From: Methanosphaera sp. WGK6 | GTDB taxonomy: Archaea > Methanobacteriota > Methanobacteria > Methanobacteriales > Methanobacteriaceae | DNA: 64,000 nucleotides | Direction of reading: 5' to 3' | Assembly (NCBI RefSeq): GCF_001729965.1 | Contig: NZ_JRWK01000001.1 | Coordinates: forward strand, 62,001-126,000 | Shown: piece by piece, positions 1-9,539 of the stretch | Position numbering within the stretch: position 1 is the first letter of the stretch | Layout of the letters: each line of letters begins with the position of its first letter | Program-made: the position numbers and the translations under genes | The notes under the pieces: generated by a model | Told to the model about the DNA's origin: nothing | The model's input: the letters and a program-made list of their open reading frames with translations, nothing else | Databases searched by the model: none

Positions 1-14
1 ATAGGTGATTAATA

Positions 15-1005
15 ATGAAAATAGCAATTTTATCAGTAACAAATCAAGGAAAATTAATTTCAGATAAATTATATAATTCTTTAAATAATAATCCTTTGAT
101 ATTATATGTAGAACAATACCATAAAAATGTTAAAGAGACAGTAAAAAATATTTTCAATGAATTTGATTGTATAATTGGGATTATGGCTTCAGGTATTATG
201 ATACGTTCTATAGCACCTCATGTTAATTCAAAATTATCTGATCCTGCTGTTTTACTTATTGATGATAATGCTAATTTCACAATAAGTTTATTAAGTGGTC
301 ATTTTGGTGGAGCAAATGATTTAACTCTAAAAATAGCTTCTATAATTAATTCAACACCTGTAATAACAACATCTACTGATGTTAATAATAAAATAGGTAT
401 TGATTCAATAGCAAAACGTTTTTACTGTTCTCTAGAAAATCATAAAAATATTAAATTTATCAATAAAGCGTTAGTGGATAATAAACTAGTTGATTTATAT
501 TTACCTTCTAAATTTTCTTTTATTTTATCAAAAGATATTGAAAATTCTTATAATATTCATATTGATGATAAAATAGATGTAATCCGTTCATCAATAAATG
601 GACATGATGTTATATTAAAACCTAAATCATTAGTTATGGGAATAGGTGCAAGAAGGAATATTGCAAGTGAAAAAGTTAATCATGCTATTTTAGAAGCATG
701 TAATTTACTTGAAATTCCTGTGAATCGTATAGATTTTTTTTGCAACAGCAGATGTAAAAGCTAATGAACAAGGAATTCTGGATAATATGAAATTATTTAA
801 CAAAGAATTAAAAATAATTTCCATGGATTCTATAAAAAATTATCAAAATGATGAATGCTCTAAATCTGATTTTGTTATGAAACAATTTGGAGTAAAAGGA
901 GTTTGTGAACCGGTTTGTTTAATAAGTAATGGTGAAAATTCACATTTAATCTTTAAAAAAACAGCATATAATGGGGTAACAATAGCAGTATCAGTGAATA
1001 ATTAA
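15..1005 (+). pseudogene. cbiG: Cobalt-precorrin-5A hydrolase CbiG, frameshifted
   Basis: CbiG opens the delta-lactone ring of cobalt-precorrin-5A and releases acetaldehyde in anaerobic cobalamin synthesis. The first part (15-764) has the N-terminal family signature, including LLSGHFGGAND and the GIMASGIMIR stretch. The C-terminal domain continues in the next frame (about 742-1005), with FATADVKANEQGIL and GVKGVCEPVCLIS. The frame changes at a run of eight T at 734-741; removing one T joins the two parts without a gap. The start is ATG at 15 behind a GGTGAT ribosome site. The break could be a real mutation, a sequencing error or a slippage site. The family call is firm; whether the gene works is unknown. 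Confidence 0.88.
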
Positions 1006-1011
1006 ATTTAC

Positions 1012-1056
1012 ACTTGAAATATATCTTCTTGATTTTTTCAAGTTTCTAAAAAAAGA
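1012..1056. terminator. Hairpin and T-run between cbiG and cupin gene
   Basis: An 8-bp perfect inverted repeat (ACTTGAAA at 1012-1019, TTTCAAGT at 1036-1043) lies between two convergent genes. A T-run lies within it on the plus strand, and on the minus strand there is a seven-T run from the A-run at 1048-1054. It probably serves as a bidirectional terminator; this is inferred from position and structure. Confidence 0.5.
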
Positions 1057-1061
1057 AGTTT

Positions 1062-1382
1062 TTATGATTTTATCATACTTAAAATCATTTTAACTTTTTC
1101 AGTTGCATATAATGCATGTGGAATATTTGCTGGCATTATAATCATATCTCCTTTGTTAAGTATGTTTAAGTTACCATCTATTTTTATTTCTAATATTCCT
1201 TCTATTACCTGAACCATAGCATCAAAAGGGGCTGTATGTTCAGAAAGCCCTTCATCTTTATCAAATGCAAAGATTGTTATTGTACCTGTTTCTTTTTTAA
1301 TAATTTCTTTACTTACAACTGCTTTTTCTTGATAGTCAACTATGTTTTCTATATTATATACTGTTGATTTCATGTTATTCAT
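1062..1382 (-). CDS. Small single-domain cupin protein
   Basis: This 106-residue protein is one cupin beta-barrel. The first conserved motif is reduced to SEHTAPFDAMVQVIEG, and the second is seen in GDMIIMPANIPHAL. Only two of the usual metal-binding His are clear (about His48 and the His of PHAL), so metal binding may be weak or altered. Proteins of this size often bind a small ligand or protect an enzyme, but no substrate can be named. It lies 8 bp downstream of pyrB and is probably cotranscribed with it. The ATG at 1382 follows AGGTGATT; a second Met three codons in is a possible alternative. Confidence 0.75.
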   Translation of the reverse strand: MNNMKSTVYNIENIVDYQEKAVVSKEIIKKETGTITIFAFDKDEGLSEHTAPFDAMVQVIEGILEIKIDGNLNILNKGDMIIMPANIPHALYATEKVKMILSMIKS

Positions 1383-1390
1383 ATAATCAC

Positions 1391-2305
1391 CTATTTTATA
1401 ATAGAATCAAGTAGTGCCATTCTTATTGGTACACCATAAAATGCTTGCTTAAAATACATAGCATTACTAAGGTTATCCACATCAAAGCTAATTTCATCAA
1501 CTCTAGGTAGTGGATGCATAAGGATACTATTAGAATTCTCTAAATTTTTAGCAGTTAATGCATATCTTCCTTTTACTTTTAAGTATTCTTTAGGGTCTGG
1601 GAATCTTTCTTTCTGAATTCTAGTCATATATATAACATCAACATCTTCAATATTTTCAAGTAATGATTCTTTAATTGTGAATTTACAATTTAATTTTTCT
1701 AAATCTTTAAGAATTTCTGGTGGCATTTGTAATTCTTTAGGAGAAATAAATACAATTTCTGCTTTAAACATTGCTAATGCATATACTAAACTATGAACTG
1801 TACGTCCATACTTCAAATCACCTACTAATGCTATTTTTAAATTAGATAAATCTCCTCTAGTTCTTTTTATAGTATATAAATCAAGTAAAGTTTGTGTTGG
1901 ATGTTGACCTGCTCCATCACCAGCATTTATAACAGGAATATCTACTTTATTTGATATGAATCTGGCAGCACCTTCCATATCATGTCTTAAAACTATAGCA
2001 TCAGAATATTGTGAAATAATTTGTGCTGTATCATAAAGAACTTCTCCTTTCTGAACACTTGTACCTTGTTTCTGATTAAATCCAACAACATCTCCACCTA
2101 ATCGTTTCATTGCAGTTTCAAATGATAATCTAGTACGTGTTGATGGTTCATAAAACATTACACCTAATAATTTCCCATCCTTTTTATGAGAAACTTGTTC
2201 TGATCTTGCTATAGGTTCCATTTCTTCAGCAAGTTTTAATATATAATCCACATCGCTTTTTTTAAAGTCTCTTATTGATATTATATTTTTTAAACTAAAA
2301 CTCAT
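1391..2305 (-). CDS. pyrB: Aspartate carbamoyltransferase catalytic subunit
   Basis: This enzyme condenses carbamoyl phosphate with aspartate in the first committed step of pyrimidine synthesis. The carbamoyl-phosphate loop STRTR is at residues 55-59, followed by HPTQT and the C-terminal HPLPRVDEI loop. The 304-residue length is normal for the catalytic chain. No regulatory pyrI is adjacent; it may lie elsewhere. The ATG is preceded by GGGGAA. The gene follows the tRNA methyltransferase by about 27 bp and precedes the cupin by 8 bp, so these three probably share a transcript. HPLPRVDE distinguishes it from the ornithine paralogue at 29573. Confidence 0.96.
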   Translation of the reverse strand: MSFSLKNIISIRDFKKSDVDYILKLAEEMEPIARSEQVSHKKDGKLLGVMFYEPSTRTRLSFETAMKRLGGDVVGFNQKQGTSVQKGEVLYDTAQIISQYSDAIVLRHDMEGAARFISNKVDIPVINAGDGAGQHPTQTLLDLYTIKRTRGDLSNLKIALVGDLKYGRTVHSLVYALAMFKAEIVFISPKELQMPPEILKDLEKLNCKFTIKESLLENIEDVDVIYMTRIQKERFPDPKEYLKVKGRYALTAKNLENSNSILMHPLPRVDEISFDVDNLSNAMYFKQAFYGVPIRMALLDSIIK

Positions 2306-2332
2306 ACTATTCCCCTTTTTCAGATTTTTTCA

Positions 2333-3067
2333 TTATAATTTTCTTGCAAATGTAATATAGCCTGTATGACCAGCCATTCTACTATTTGGTCTTGTTTTAT
2401 TATTTTTAATTTCAAGTTCTCTCACATTACCTTCTCTGATTGTTATATGTTTAAAACCTGTTTTACCTAATATTTTATTAACAATTTGAAATTGTTCCAC
2501 ATATGGCGTATAAACAGCTATAAAACCACCTGTTTTAAGAATTCTATAACTATCTTCAATAACATCACCTGGTTTTGGTAAATCAAGGAAAACTAAGTCT
2601 ATAGAGTTATCTTCTTCTTTAAAACCTTCTGTAACATCTTGATTATATAATGTTATATTCTCAAAATCAGTACCTTCAATATTTTCTTGAATTATTTTAA
2701 CAAAATCTTCTCTTATTTCATAACTTGAAACATGACCTTTTGGACCTACAATATTTGCAAAGAATAGTAGACTACTTCCAGCACCAGTACCTGATTCTAC
2801 AATTTTACTACCATAACCTATACCTGTAAAACCTATAACTAATCCAAGATCTTGGGGCAATATAATAGAACATTTTCTTTTCATTAAATCAATATAATCA
2901 TTAATATTTGGTTCTATTACAGTATATTTCTTACCCATATGAGTTTCAAGAACATCACCTACTTTAGCATTAATTATATCTTCTTCAGGTATAACTCCTT
3001 TTTCTGTATGGAATTCTTTGTCCTGTACTATATATTTCCTGTTTTTCTTGTCTACTATTATCTTCAT
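2333..3067 (-). CDS. trmI: tRNA (adenine-N1)-methyltransferase, archaeal TrmI type
   Basis: This is a class I SAM-dependent methyltransferase. The N-terminal ~70 residues form a small beta-rich domain. The SAM loop is ESGTGAGSSLLFFAN near residue 90, followed by an acidic ribose-binding strand (SSYEIRE) and the LDLPKPGDVI motif, all typical of TrmI/Trm61. Archaeal members methylate N1 of A57 and A58 in the T-loop of tRNA. The 244-residue length fits. It lies between the helicase genes and pyrB on the same strand, with a 67-bp gap to the helicase gene. Confidence 0.9.
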   Translation of the reverse strand: MKIIVDKKNRKYIVQDKEFHTEKGVIPEEDIINAKVGDVLETHMGKKYTVIEPNINDYIDLMKRKCSIILPQDLGLVIGFTGIGYGSKIVESGTGAGSSLLFFANIVGPKGHVSSYEIREDFVKIIQENIEGTDFENITLYNQDVTEGFKEEDNSIDLVFLDLPKPGDVIEDSYRILKTGGFIAVYTPYVEQFQIVNKILGKTGFKHITIREGNVRELEIKNNKTRPNSRMAGHTGYITFARKL

Positions 3068-3134
3068 ATTTTATCCCTTGATATTATATTGATTAATAAA
3101 TCTTATTATTTTATCTAATTTTTTTATTCTTAAA

Positions 3135-5948
3135 TTATTTTATAAAATATTCATACATGTCTTCACGTACAGGATATTTTAATTTTAATTTAAAATTAAC
3201 AGTATCTTTAACAACACCATTTTTAATTTTTACTTTAGTCTCTGTGGGTTCTGTAGGTATAATTGGACCTAAGTAGTAGAAATCTTTTCCTTCATCATTA
3301 TTTTTTTTCATAAATAAATAGAATTTCATATTATTTTCTTCATAATTTAAAATTTCTTTAACATCTTTAGATTCAAATGTTCGAGAACTTGTCGCCATCC
3401 AACTTAATGTTTCATTATCATAGAATTTATTTACATATCTGGTGCTTTCACTATCATTTTCTGTTTTATCATAAGTAACACAGAAAGGACATGTTTTTTC
3501 ATTATTAATATTTTCTTTTATAACATAACCATAAATAGCATCTTTTTCTGGCCAATTCAATAGTTTTGCTATTTCAGCTCTCGAATATTTTTCATATAAC
3601 TTGAAATGCATGTTATCTCTAAATTCATTGTATTGTTTTTCATATTTTTTTAATCCTAATTGTATTAAATCATGTATATTATCATTAAATTCATTATTTT
3701 TTAATAATTTCTTGAATTTATCTGCTATTTGAATAGTGTTCTTGTTCTGATTAATTAATTCTACTGTCTGATACATAGTGTATTCTCTTGGTTTGTAAAA
3801 TGATTTATTTAGAATTCTCAATGCACTTTTTATGGTATTCATATCCTTTACAATATTATATTTTTCACTTAATATTTTTTCAAAATCATCTATTTCGAGT
3901 GTATTATTGTTAATAATTATTTGTAATATAAGTAATTCATGAGGTCTTTTACTATTAACTATTTTTTGAGTTATAAATTGGATATATAATGATTCACAAT
4001 CATTAAATGTATATTTATAGTCTGAATCTATTTTTGCAACTAAAAAAGGATAGGTTTTATTAGTTTTCAATGAATTTAAATGATTCATACAATCTATTAT
4101 AAAAATTGGATCTAATTGATTATATTTATAAAAATCATACAATGTTGGTATATGACCTAGTTTGTGTTTGAGTTTCAAATATTCTGTTCTTATAAAATTC
4201 AAATTATTAAATTTAGCTTTATTTATTGAGTTATATATTCTTTCTTCAGATATTTTGTCAAAATTAATAGTAGAACTACCAATTAATAAGTTATTTCTAT
4301 TAATCATGAATTTACGAAGATAATCTTTATCATAGGTTGTATCATCAGATAATGCGACAGGTATCATGAAATTATTTTTATAATTTCCAATAAAATCAAG
4401 TACAACAACATAATCTTTGTCTTCATGCTTTCTAAGACCTCTACCTAATTGTTGAATAAAGATTATACTTGATTCAGTTTCACGAAGCATTACAATCTGA
4501 TTAATTTCTTTAATATCCACACCTTCATTGAATATATCTACAGTAAATATATAATCAAGATAATCTACGTGTTCATCTGATACAAGTCTATCAATGGCTT
4601 CTTCTCGTTCATTTTGACTTGAATCACCAGTTAAACTAATAGTCTTATACCCTCTTTTGTTAAATTCATCTGATAATATTTTTGCATTAATTTTATTATT
4701 ACAAAAAACTAATCCTTTCACACGTTTTCCATTGTAACCATAATATTCTATATTTTCAATTATATTGTTTATTCTAGTATCTGATATATCATTAACATCT
4801 ACAGCTTCATCTGTAATTCCAAAATAATTAAAACTGCAAAGCATATCTTCTTCTAATGCATCTTTCAATCGTATTTCGTAGATAATATTATGATTAAATA
4901 ATTCATAAATATCAATTTCATCTGATCTATCTGGTGATGCTGTCATTCCTAGGTAGAATTTTGGAGTGAAATAATTCATTATTTTTTGATAACTTTTAGC
5001 TCCAGCACGATGAACTTCATCAATGATAATATAATCAAAATAGTTTTTATCATATTTAGAGTAAACTTCTTCCTTTGACATCATCTGAACAGTACTAAAT
5101 AGGAAATCTGAATAATAATTCTTCTCATTTCCTGATAATAAACCCATATTTTTATCACTGAATATTCTTTCATAGGTTTCCATAGCTTGTTTTGCGATTT
5201 GTTCACGGTGAACTAGAAATAAAATTCTTTTAGGATTAATACTTTTCAAACCAAATGCGGAAGCAAATGTTTTACCAGTTCCTGTTGCACTAATAAGTAA
5301 TCCTCTTTTATGTCCCTTTTCAATTATTTTTTTTAAATTTATAATGAATTGTTTCTGCATATTATTTGGTTTAAATTTGGGAGGTGCGGGTTTAATCCAA
5401 GATTTCATCTGTATTTCTAAATTTTCTTCATATAATTTACTATATTCATCAATACATTCATTTAATTCAAATGCATCTTCCCAATATTCATTAAATTCTT
5501 TAATAATTTCTTTATTTAAATCTTCACTTGAACTGGTGGATGTTAAAAGATTCCATTCTTTATTAATAGTTAATGCGTTTTGTGTAAGATTAGAACTTCC
5601 AATTAATATATTATATTCATCTTTTTTTCTGAATATGTATCCTTTTGTGTGAAATCCATATTTTTTTTCATTAACAGAATATAATTTAACTTCAATATTG
5701 TTTAATTTATTTAATCGTCTAAGTGCATTAGGTTCACTAAAAAATAAGTAATCGGTTGTTAATATTTTACCTTTTATGTTATTAGATTCTAATTCCTTTA
5801 AATTTTGAAGAAGAGGAGTTATACCACTTTCTGTAATGAAAGCTACACTTATATAAAATTCATCACAGGTATGTAGTTCATTTTGAATAGTGCTAAGTAC
5901 TTTCATATTGTGTTTTGAATTATTTAATATAAATTTAGAATCAGACAA
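3135..5948 (-). CDS. PLD-nuclease / superfamily 2 helicase / DUF3427 fusion
   Basis: This is a three-part protein of 937 residues. Residues 1-180 form a phospholipase-D-like nuclease domain with HTK at 100-102 and GSSN at 117-120. Residues 195-530 form an SF2 helicase with ATGTGKT at 221-227, DEVH at 310-313 and motif VI QQLGRGLR at 499-506. The rest resembles the DUF3427 region found in this architecture. Such proteins are predicted ATP-dependent nucleases acting in repair or defence; their substrate is not settled. Translation probably starts at TTG 5948 behind GAAGGGA. It follows hef by 18 bp on the same strand, which suggests a shared role in handling DNA structures. Confidence 0.85.
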   Translation of the reverse strand: MSDSKFILNNSKHNMKVLSTIQNELHTCDEFYISVAFITESGITPLLQNLKELESNNIKGKILTTDYLFFSEPNALRRLNKLNNIEVKLYSVNEKKYGFHTKGYIFRKKDEYNILIGSSNLTQNALTINKEWNLLTSTSSSEDLNKEIIKEFNEYWEDAFELNECIDEYSKLYEENLEIQMKSWIKPAPPKFKPNNMQKQFIINLKKIIEKGHKRGLLISATGTGKTFASAFGLKSINPKRILFLVHREQIAKQAMETYERIFSDKNMGLLSGNEKNYYSDFLFSTVQMMSKEEVYSKYDKNYFDYIIIDEVHRAGAKSYQKIMNYFTPKFYLGMTASPDRSDEIDIYELFNHNIIYEIRLKDALEEDMLCSFNYFGITDEAVDVNDISDTRINNIIENIEYYGYNGKRVKGLVFCNNKINAKILSDEFNKRGYKTISLTGDSSQNEREEAIDRLVSDEHVDYLDYIFTVDIFNEGVDIKEINQIVMLRETESSIIFIQQLGRGLRKHEDKDYVVVLDFIGNYKNNFMIPVALSDDTTYDKDYLRKFMINRNNLLIGSSTINFDKISEERIYNSINKAKFNNLNFIRTEYLKLKHKLGHIPTLYDFYKYNQLDPIFIIDCMNHLNSLKTNKTYPFLVAKIDSDYKYTFNDCESLYIQFITQKIVNSKRPHELLILQIIINNNTLEIDDFEKILSEKYNIVKDMNTIKSALRILNKSFYKPREYTMYQTVELINQNKNTIQIADKFKKLLKNNEFNDNIHDLIQLGLKKYEKQYNEFRDNMHFKLYEKYSRAEIAKLLNWPEKDAIYGYVIKENINNEKTCPFCVTYDKTENDSESTRYVNKFYDNETLSWMATSSRTFESKDVKEILNYEENNMKFYLFMKKNNDEGKDFYYLGPIIPTEPTETKVKIKNGVVKDTVNFKLKLKYPVREDMYEYFIK

Positions 5949-5966
5949 TTCATTTCCCTTCTCTAT

Positions 5967-8216
5967 TTATTGTTCTTTAAATTCTCGTTGTGTTACATCA
6001 ATAATATTTGTTGCAGTTTTTTCACCAATACCTTCAACTTCTTTTAATTCATTTTTTGAAGCATTAACTATGTTTTTTACAGTTTTAAAGTGGTTCAGTA
6101 AGCTTTTTGCAGATACTGGTCCTATTCCTGGTAGACTTTCTGTTATAAATAATTGTTGTTCTGGTAATGTAACTGGTTTTGATTGTGTTCTTATACTCAC
6201 TGGTTTTTTATTATCTTTATCTTGTTCTCTTAATGCAATTCTTTTTAGCATAAATGCAGTATCAGTTTCACTTTGAGTTTGAATAATTGGTATTTTAAAG
6301 TCAAGTGCTATAGATGCAAGTGCTCCTCTTATAGCATTTGGGTGAAGGAATGAATGATAAATGTTTTCTCCTTCGATTATCATTAAGGGTTTACTACAAT
6401 TACTAGCTAATTCTTTAGCTTGCTGGTATAATCTTTTATCTGTTATTGATTTACTAAAATCTTCAACAGTTTTTCTTTCAATAATAATATCATCAGTTAT
6501 TTGATAATCACCAATAGTCATACTTTTTACTTTAATTTCACATTTTATCTTATCTAATTCACGTAAAATATTTGAATTTTTCTCTCTATAATCAACATAA
6601 ATTACAGCTTCAGCATCTTCATCTGTTGTTTCAGTATTTAAGTTATATGAGGTAACATCTTCTTTTGCTGCAACATAGTTATCAAGAGTGTAATGATTTT
6701 TTTTATATGAATTATAAATGTTATTTTTCATAGCTCTTTCTTTTCTTTGACTAGACCAATAATATGATTCATCTAATGTTCCTTTAGTCATTAATATAAA
6801 CATTTCACCTTGATGTTTACGTCCTGTTCTTCCTTTTCTTTGAATCATCCTTATTTCTGATGGAACAGGTTCATATAATATAACATAATCTACTGAAGGT
6901 ATATCAATTCCTTCTTCAGCTACACTCGTTGATATTAATACATTATAATCTTCATTTTTAAATGCATCAATAGTTTCAATTTGTTTCTTTTGACTTAATC
7001 CTTTATCATTATCTCTTGAGGCTTGACCATAAAAACGCAATGATTTTATATCATTTTCTTTAAATTTACCATAAATACTCTTAGTAGTATCTCTAAATTG
7101 ACTAAATACTATTATTTTATTATTAGGATTTTCTTTAAGAATTTGATTAACTAACTCTATTAAACGTGTCATTTTAGGATGATCAATTCCTTTTTCAACA
7201 TATTTCCTAGTTAGCATAACTGCTTTATTAAATTTATAATCATTTTTCAGTGATTTTGCAGCTTTTGTTTTCTTTTTTTCTAGTTTATTAAAATAATTAT
7301 TTAATGTTGTAATAGTTTGTGTTTCAAGTAATTCCTGTGAATGCATTATGTTAATAACTTCTGTTAATATAGAAACTCCTGTAAAATATTCTTTTTTAGG
7401 CATACTACTTGATGCAATTTTCTGTTGTAATCTAGCTTGTTCTACTAAAATTTCTCTCTTTGATGGTTTAGCAATAGAATCAATAATACCTAATTTTTTC
7501 AGAGTTCTAAGCCTCATTTTCAAGGTTTCATTAATTAAATCTTTAATTTCCTGAAGTTCCTTATTAAGCTTTACTTTTATCCATTTTGTTTCTACTTGTT
7601 TAAAATAAGGAGCAACATCAGGATCCTCTTCACTTTTAATTATTATCTCATTAACATAAATATTACGTGAAACTTCTTTAATTTTCTTTTCTTCCCATCC
7701 AGGACTAGCAGTTAAACCTAATATTAATTGATTTTTTGCCTGTTGTACATATTTTTGAGCAATATATACATAAGAATAAGATCCAACTGCATGATGACAT
7801 TCATCAAAGACTATAAGTGATACATCTTTAAAATCATATTCTCTAGAAATTATATCTGATTCAATAGTTTGAGGAGTAGCACATATCACTTGGTTTTCTT
7901 CCCATAGTTTTTTTCTATCACTTGGCTTATCATTTCCTGTTAGACTTGCAATGGATGTATTTAGAAATTCATTAAAACTACGTTCATGTTGTAATGTCAG
8001 TGGTTTACTTGGAGCTAATATGAGAATTTTACTATCTTTAAAATTTTTAAGTCTTTCAGCAGAAATTAATGCTGCTACTACAGTTTTACCCATAGCTGTA
8101 GGTGCTATAATCATAGTATTTCCTTTATTAAGCACACTCATAGCAAGACTTTGCTGATAAACTCTGCCTTCTATAGTTTCTTTATTTATATATTCATGTT
8201 CTATCCAATTATTCAT
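5967..8216 (-). CDS. hef: Hef helicase-nuclease (archaeal XPF/FANCM homologue)
   Basis: Hef processes stalled forks and branched DNA. The N-terminal SF2 helicase has APTAMGKT at residues 38-45, DECH at 138-141 and the motif VI QRKGRTGR. The C-terminal XPF-type nuclease carries the ERKxxxD active site beginning at residue 580. It is followed by two helix-hairpin-helix motifs at about 694-741 (SLPGIGPVSAKSLL and VEGIGEKTATNI). The 749-residue length matches two-domain euryarchaeal Hef. It is transcribed with the PLD-helicase gene downstream; upstream lies the phosphomevalonate dehydratase gene, about 105 bp away. Confidence 0.95.
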   Translation of the reverse strand: MNNWIEHEYINKETIEGRVYQQSLAMSVLNKGNTMIIAPTAMGKTVVAALISAERLKNFKDSKILILAPSKPLTLQHERSFNEFLNTSIASLTGNDKPSDRKKLWEENQVICATPQTIESDIISREYDFKDVSLIVFDECHHAVGSYSYVYIAQKYVQQAKNQLILGLTASPGWEEKKIKEVSRNIYVNEIIIKSEEDPDVAPYFKQVETKWIKVKLNKELQEIKDLINETLKMRLRTLKKLGIIDSIAKPSKREILVEQARLQQKIASSSMPKKEYFTGVSILTEVINIMHSQELLETQTITTLNNYFNKLEKKKTKAAKSLKNDYKFNKAVMLTRKYVEKGIDHPKMTRLIELVNQILKENPNNKIIVFSQFRDTTKSIYGKFKENDIKSLRFYGQASRDNDKGLSQKKQIETIDAFKNEDYNVLISTSVAEEGIDIPSVDYVILYEPVPSEIRMIQRKGRTGRKHQGEMFILMTKGTLDESYYWSSQRKERAMKNNIYNSYKKNHYTLDNYVAAKEDVTSYNLNTETTDEDAEAVIYVDYREKNSNILRELDKIKCEIKVKSMTIGDYQITDDIIIERKTVEDFSKSITDKRLYQQAKELASNCSKPLMIIEGENIYHSFLHPNAIRGALASIALDFKIPIIQTQSETDTAFMLKRIALREQDKDNKKPVSIRTQSKPVTLPEQQLFITESLPGIGPVSAKSLLNHFKTVKNIVNASKNELKEVEGIGEKTATNIIDVTQREFKEQ

Positions 8217-8321
8217 GCTATTATTCTTTTTGTTTTAAATTATTATTAAGTATACTATAAATGAACAAATGTTTTAAAAAAGTTAAATAAGAAAGGGTGG
8301 TGAAGTAGTTTTTATATTAAT

Positions 8322-9518
8322 TCATGTTATCATATCAATAAGGTTTTCAACAGTATCATACACAACATCTAAATTACCCATATTTGGTACATAATTTGCT
8401 GCTTTCGCTGAATTAACACCAATAACATCGTAATTAAGTTCTTCCACGGGTGCTACTACCATACAAGTATCTGAAACTATTTTTCCTCCAGCAGCTTCTA
8501 TAATATCAAGATAACCACATTGTTCACTTATTGATTTAATAGCTTTTGATGTACAAATCCATAAATCTTTGTTAAGTTTTTTACCTTTAATAAGTTGAGC
8601 TACTTTTTGTATTTCAGTAATAGATGCATGAGGACATCCTAAACAGACTAAATCTGGTGTTTTATCAGTTGTACTTAGTTTTTCAATTGTATCTATTATA
8701 TCAGATTTTTCAAGACTTACTACTTCAAGTTCTTCAAATGAATCCTGACTTTTAGCAAAATTAGCTTCAGGAGTAATATTTTCAACATGATATAAACTAA
8801 CAGCACCACTAGAAGCAAGTGCAGCTCCTAATAATTTAAGATTATTTCTTCCAGGATTATTATTAAGCTTAAAGTATGGTTTTTTATCATTAACTATTTG
8901 TCCAACATGATAACCTAGTGCTCCAATTTCAGCCTCCGTTGTAAAATCATAATCCACATCAAAAATTATGTCTGCAGTTCTATTTTCAGGGATATGATTT
9001 CCATAATAAGGTGTTCGACCAACTATAGCTGCAAGTAATGCACTTGGTCCACCTTCACGGTTAGTTCTAGCTCCAATAACACTATTAACATAACACACTG
9101 CAGATGATTCAGACCATGCAACATGTTCATTAAGCATAGGAGCATTTCCTATAAGGTATGGTGTACATGTACATGTACTCATAACACCAATACTTTCATA
9201 ACCTTCTATGATTTTAATTTGTTTTTCAGTAAATTCTTCACTGAAACCTAATTCTTTCCAGTTTTCAATATCTACACCAGCTGGATTTAACATAGTTTCC
9301 AAGGTTACATCTGCTTTTTTACCTAAATCAACTACAAAATCTAATCCTGCATCTCCAATGGTTTTATAAGAAACTCCAGATACTTGTGCTGAAGTAATAG
9401 GAATCATTTTTTCAGCATCATATATCTTTCCTAAGCTTACTAATATTTCCATACTTTCAGCTTTACCTTCTCCATATTCACCATTATACATATCTTCTTC
9501 ATATTTCGTAAGCTGCAT
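8322..9518 (-). CDS. Phosphomevalonate dehydratase large subunit (aconitase X)
   Basis: This is an aconitase-X catalytic subunit, formerly DUF521. In archaea this family dehydrates 5-phosphomevalonate to trans-anhydromevalonate phosphate in the archaeal mevalonate route to lipid isoprenoids. The sequence has the characteristic N-terminal YEEDMYNGEYGEGKAESM stretch and Cys-containing iron-sulfur ligand regions (TCTCTPY, CLGCPHASI). The reading frame extends to a GTG at 9527. The ATG at 9518 (MQLTKYEED) fits the family start and has GGTGA just upstream. The small subunit (DUF126) is not next to it and must be encoded elsewhere if the enzyme works. Confidence 0.9.
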   Translation of the reverse strand: MQLTKYEEDMYNGEYGEGKAESMEILVSLGKIYDAEKMIPITSAQVSGVSYKTIGDAGLDFVVDLGKKADVTLETMLNPAGVDIENWKELGFSEEFTEKQIKIIEGYESIGVMSTCTCTPYLIGNAPMLNEHVAWSESSAVCYVNSVIGARTNREGGPSALLAAIVGRTPYYGNHIPENRTADIIFDVDYDFTTEAEIGALGYHVGQIVNDKKPYFKLNNNPGRNNLKLLGAALASSGAVSLYHVENITPEANFAKSQDSFEELEVVSLEKSDIIDTIEKLSTTDKTPDLVCLGCPHASITEIQKVAQLIKGKKLNKDLWICTSKAIKSISEQCGYLDIIEAAGGKIVSDTCMVVAPVEELNYDVIGVNSAKAANYVPNMGNLDVVYDTVENLIDMIT

Positions 9519-9539
9519 ATTCACCACTTAACTTCCTTA

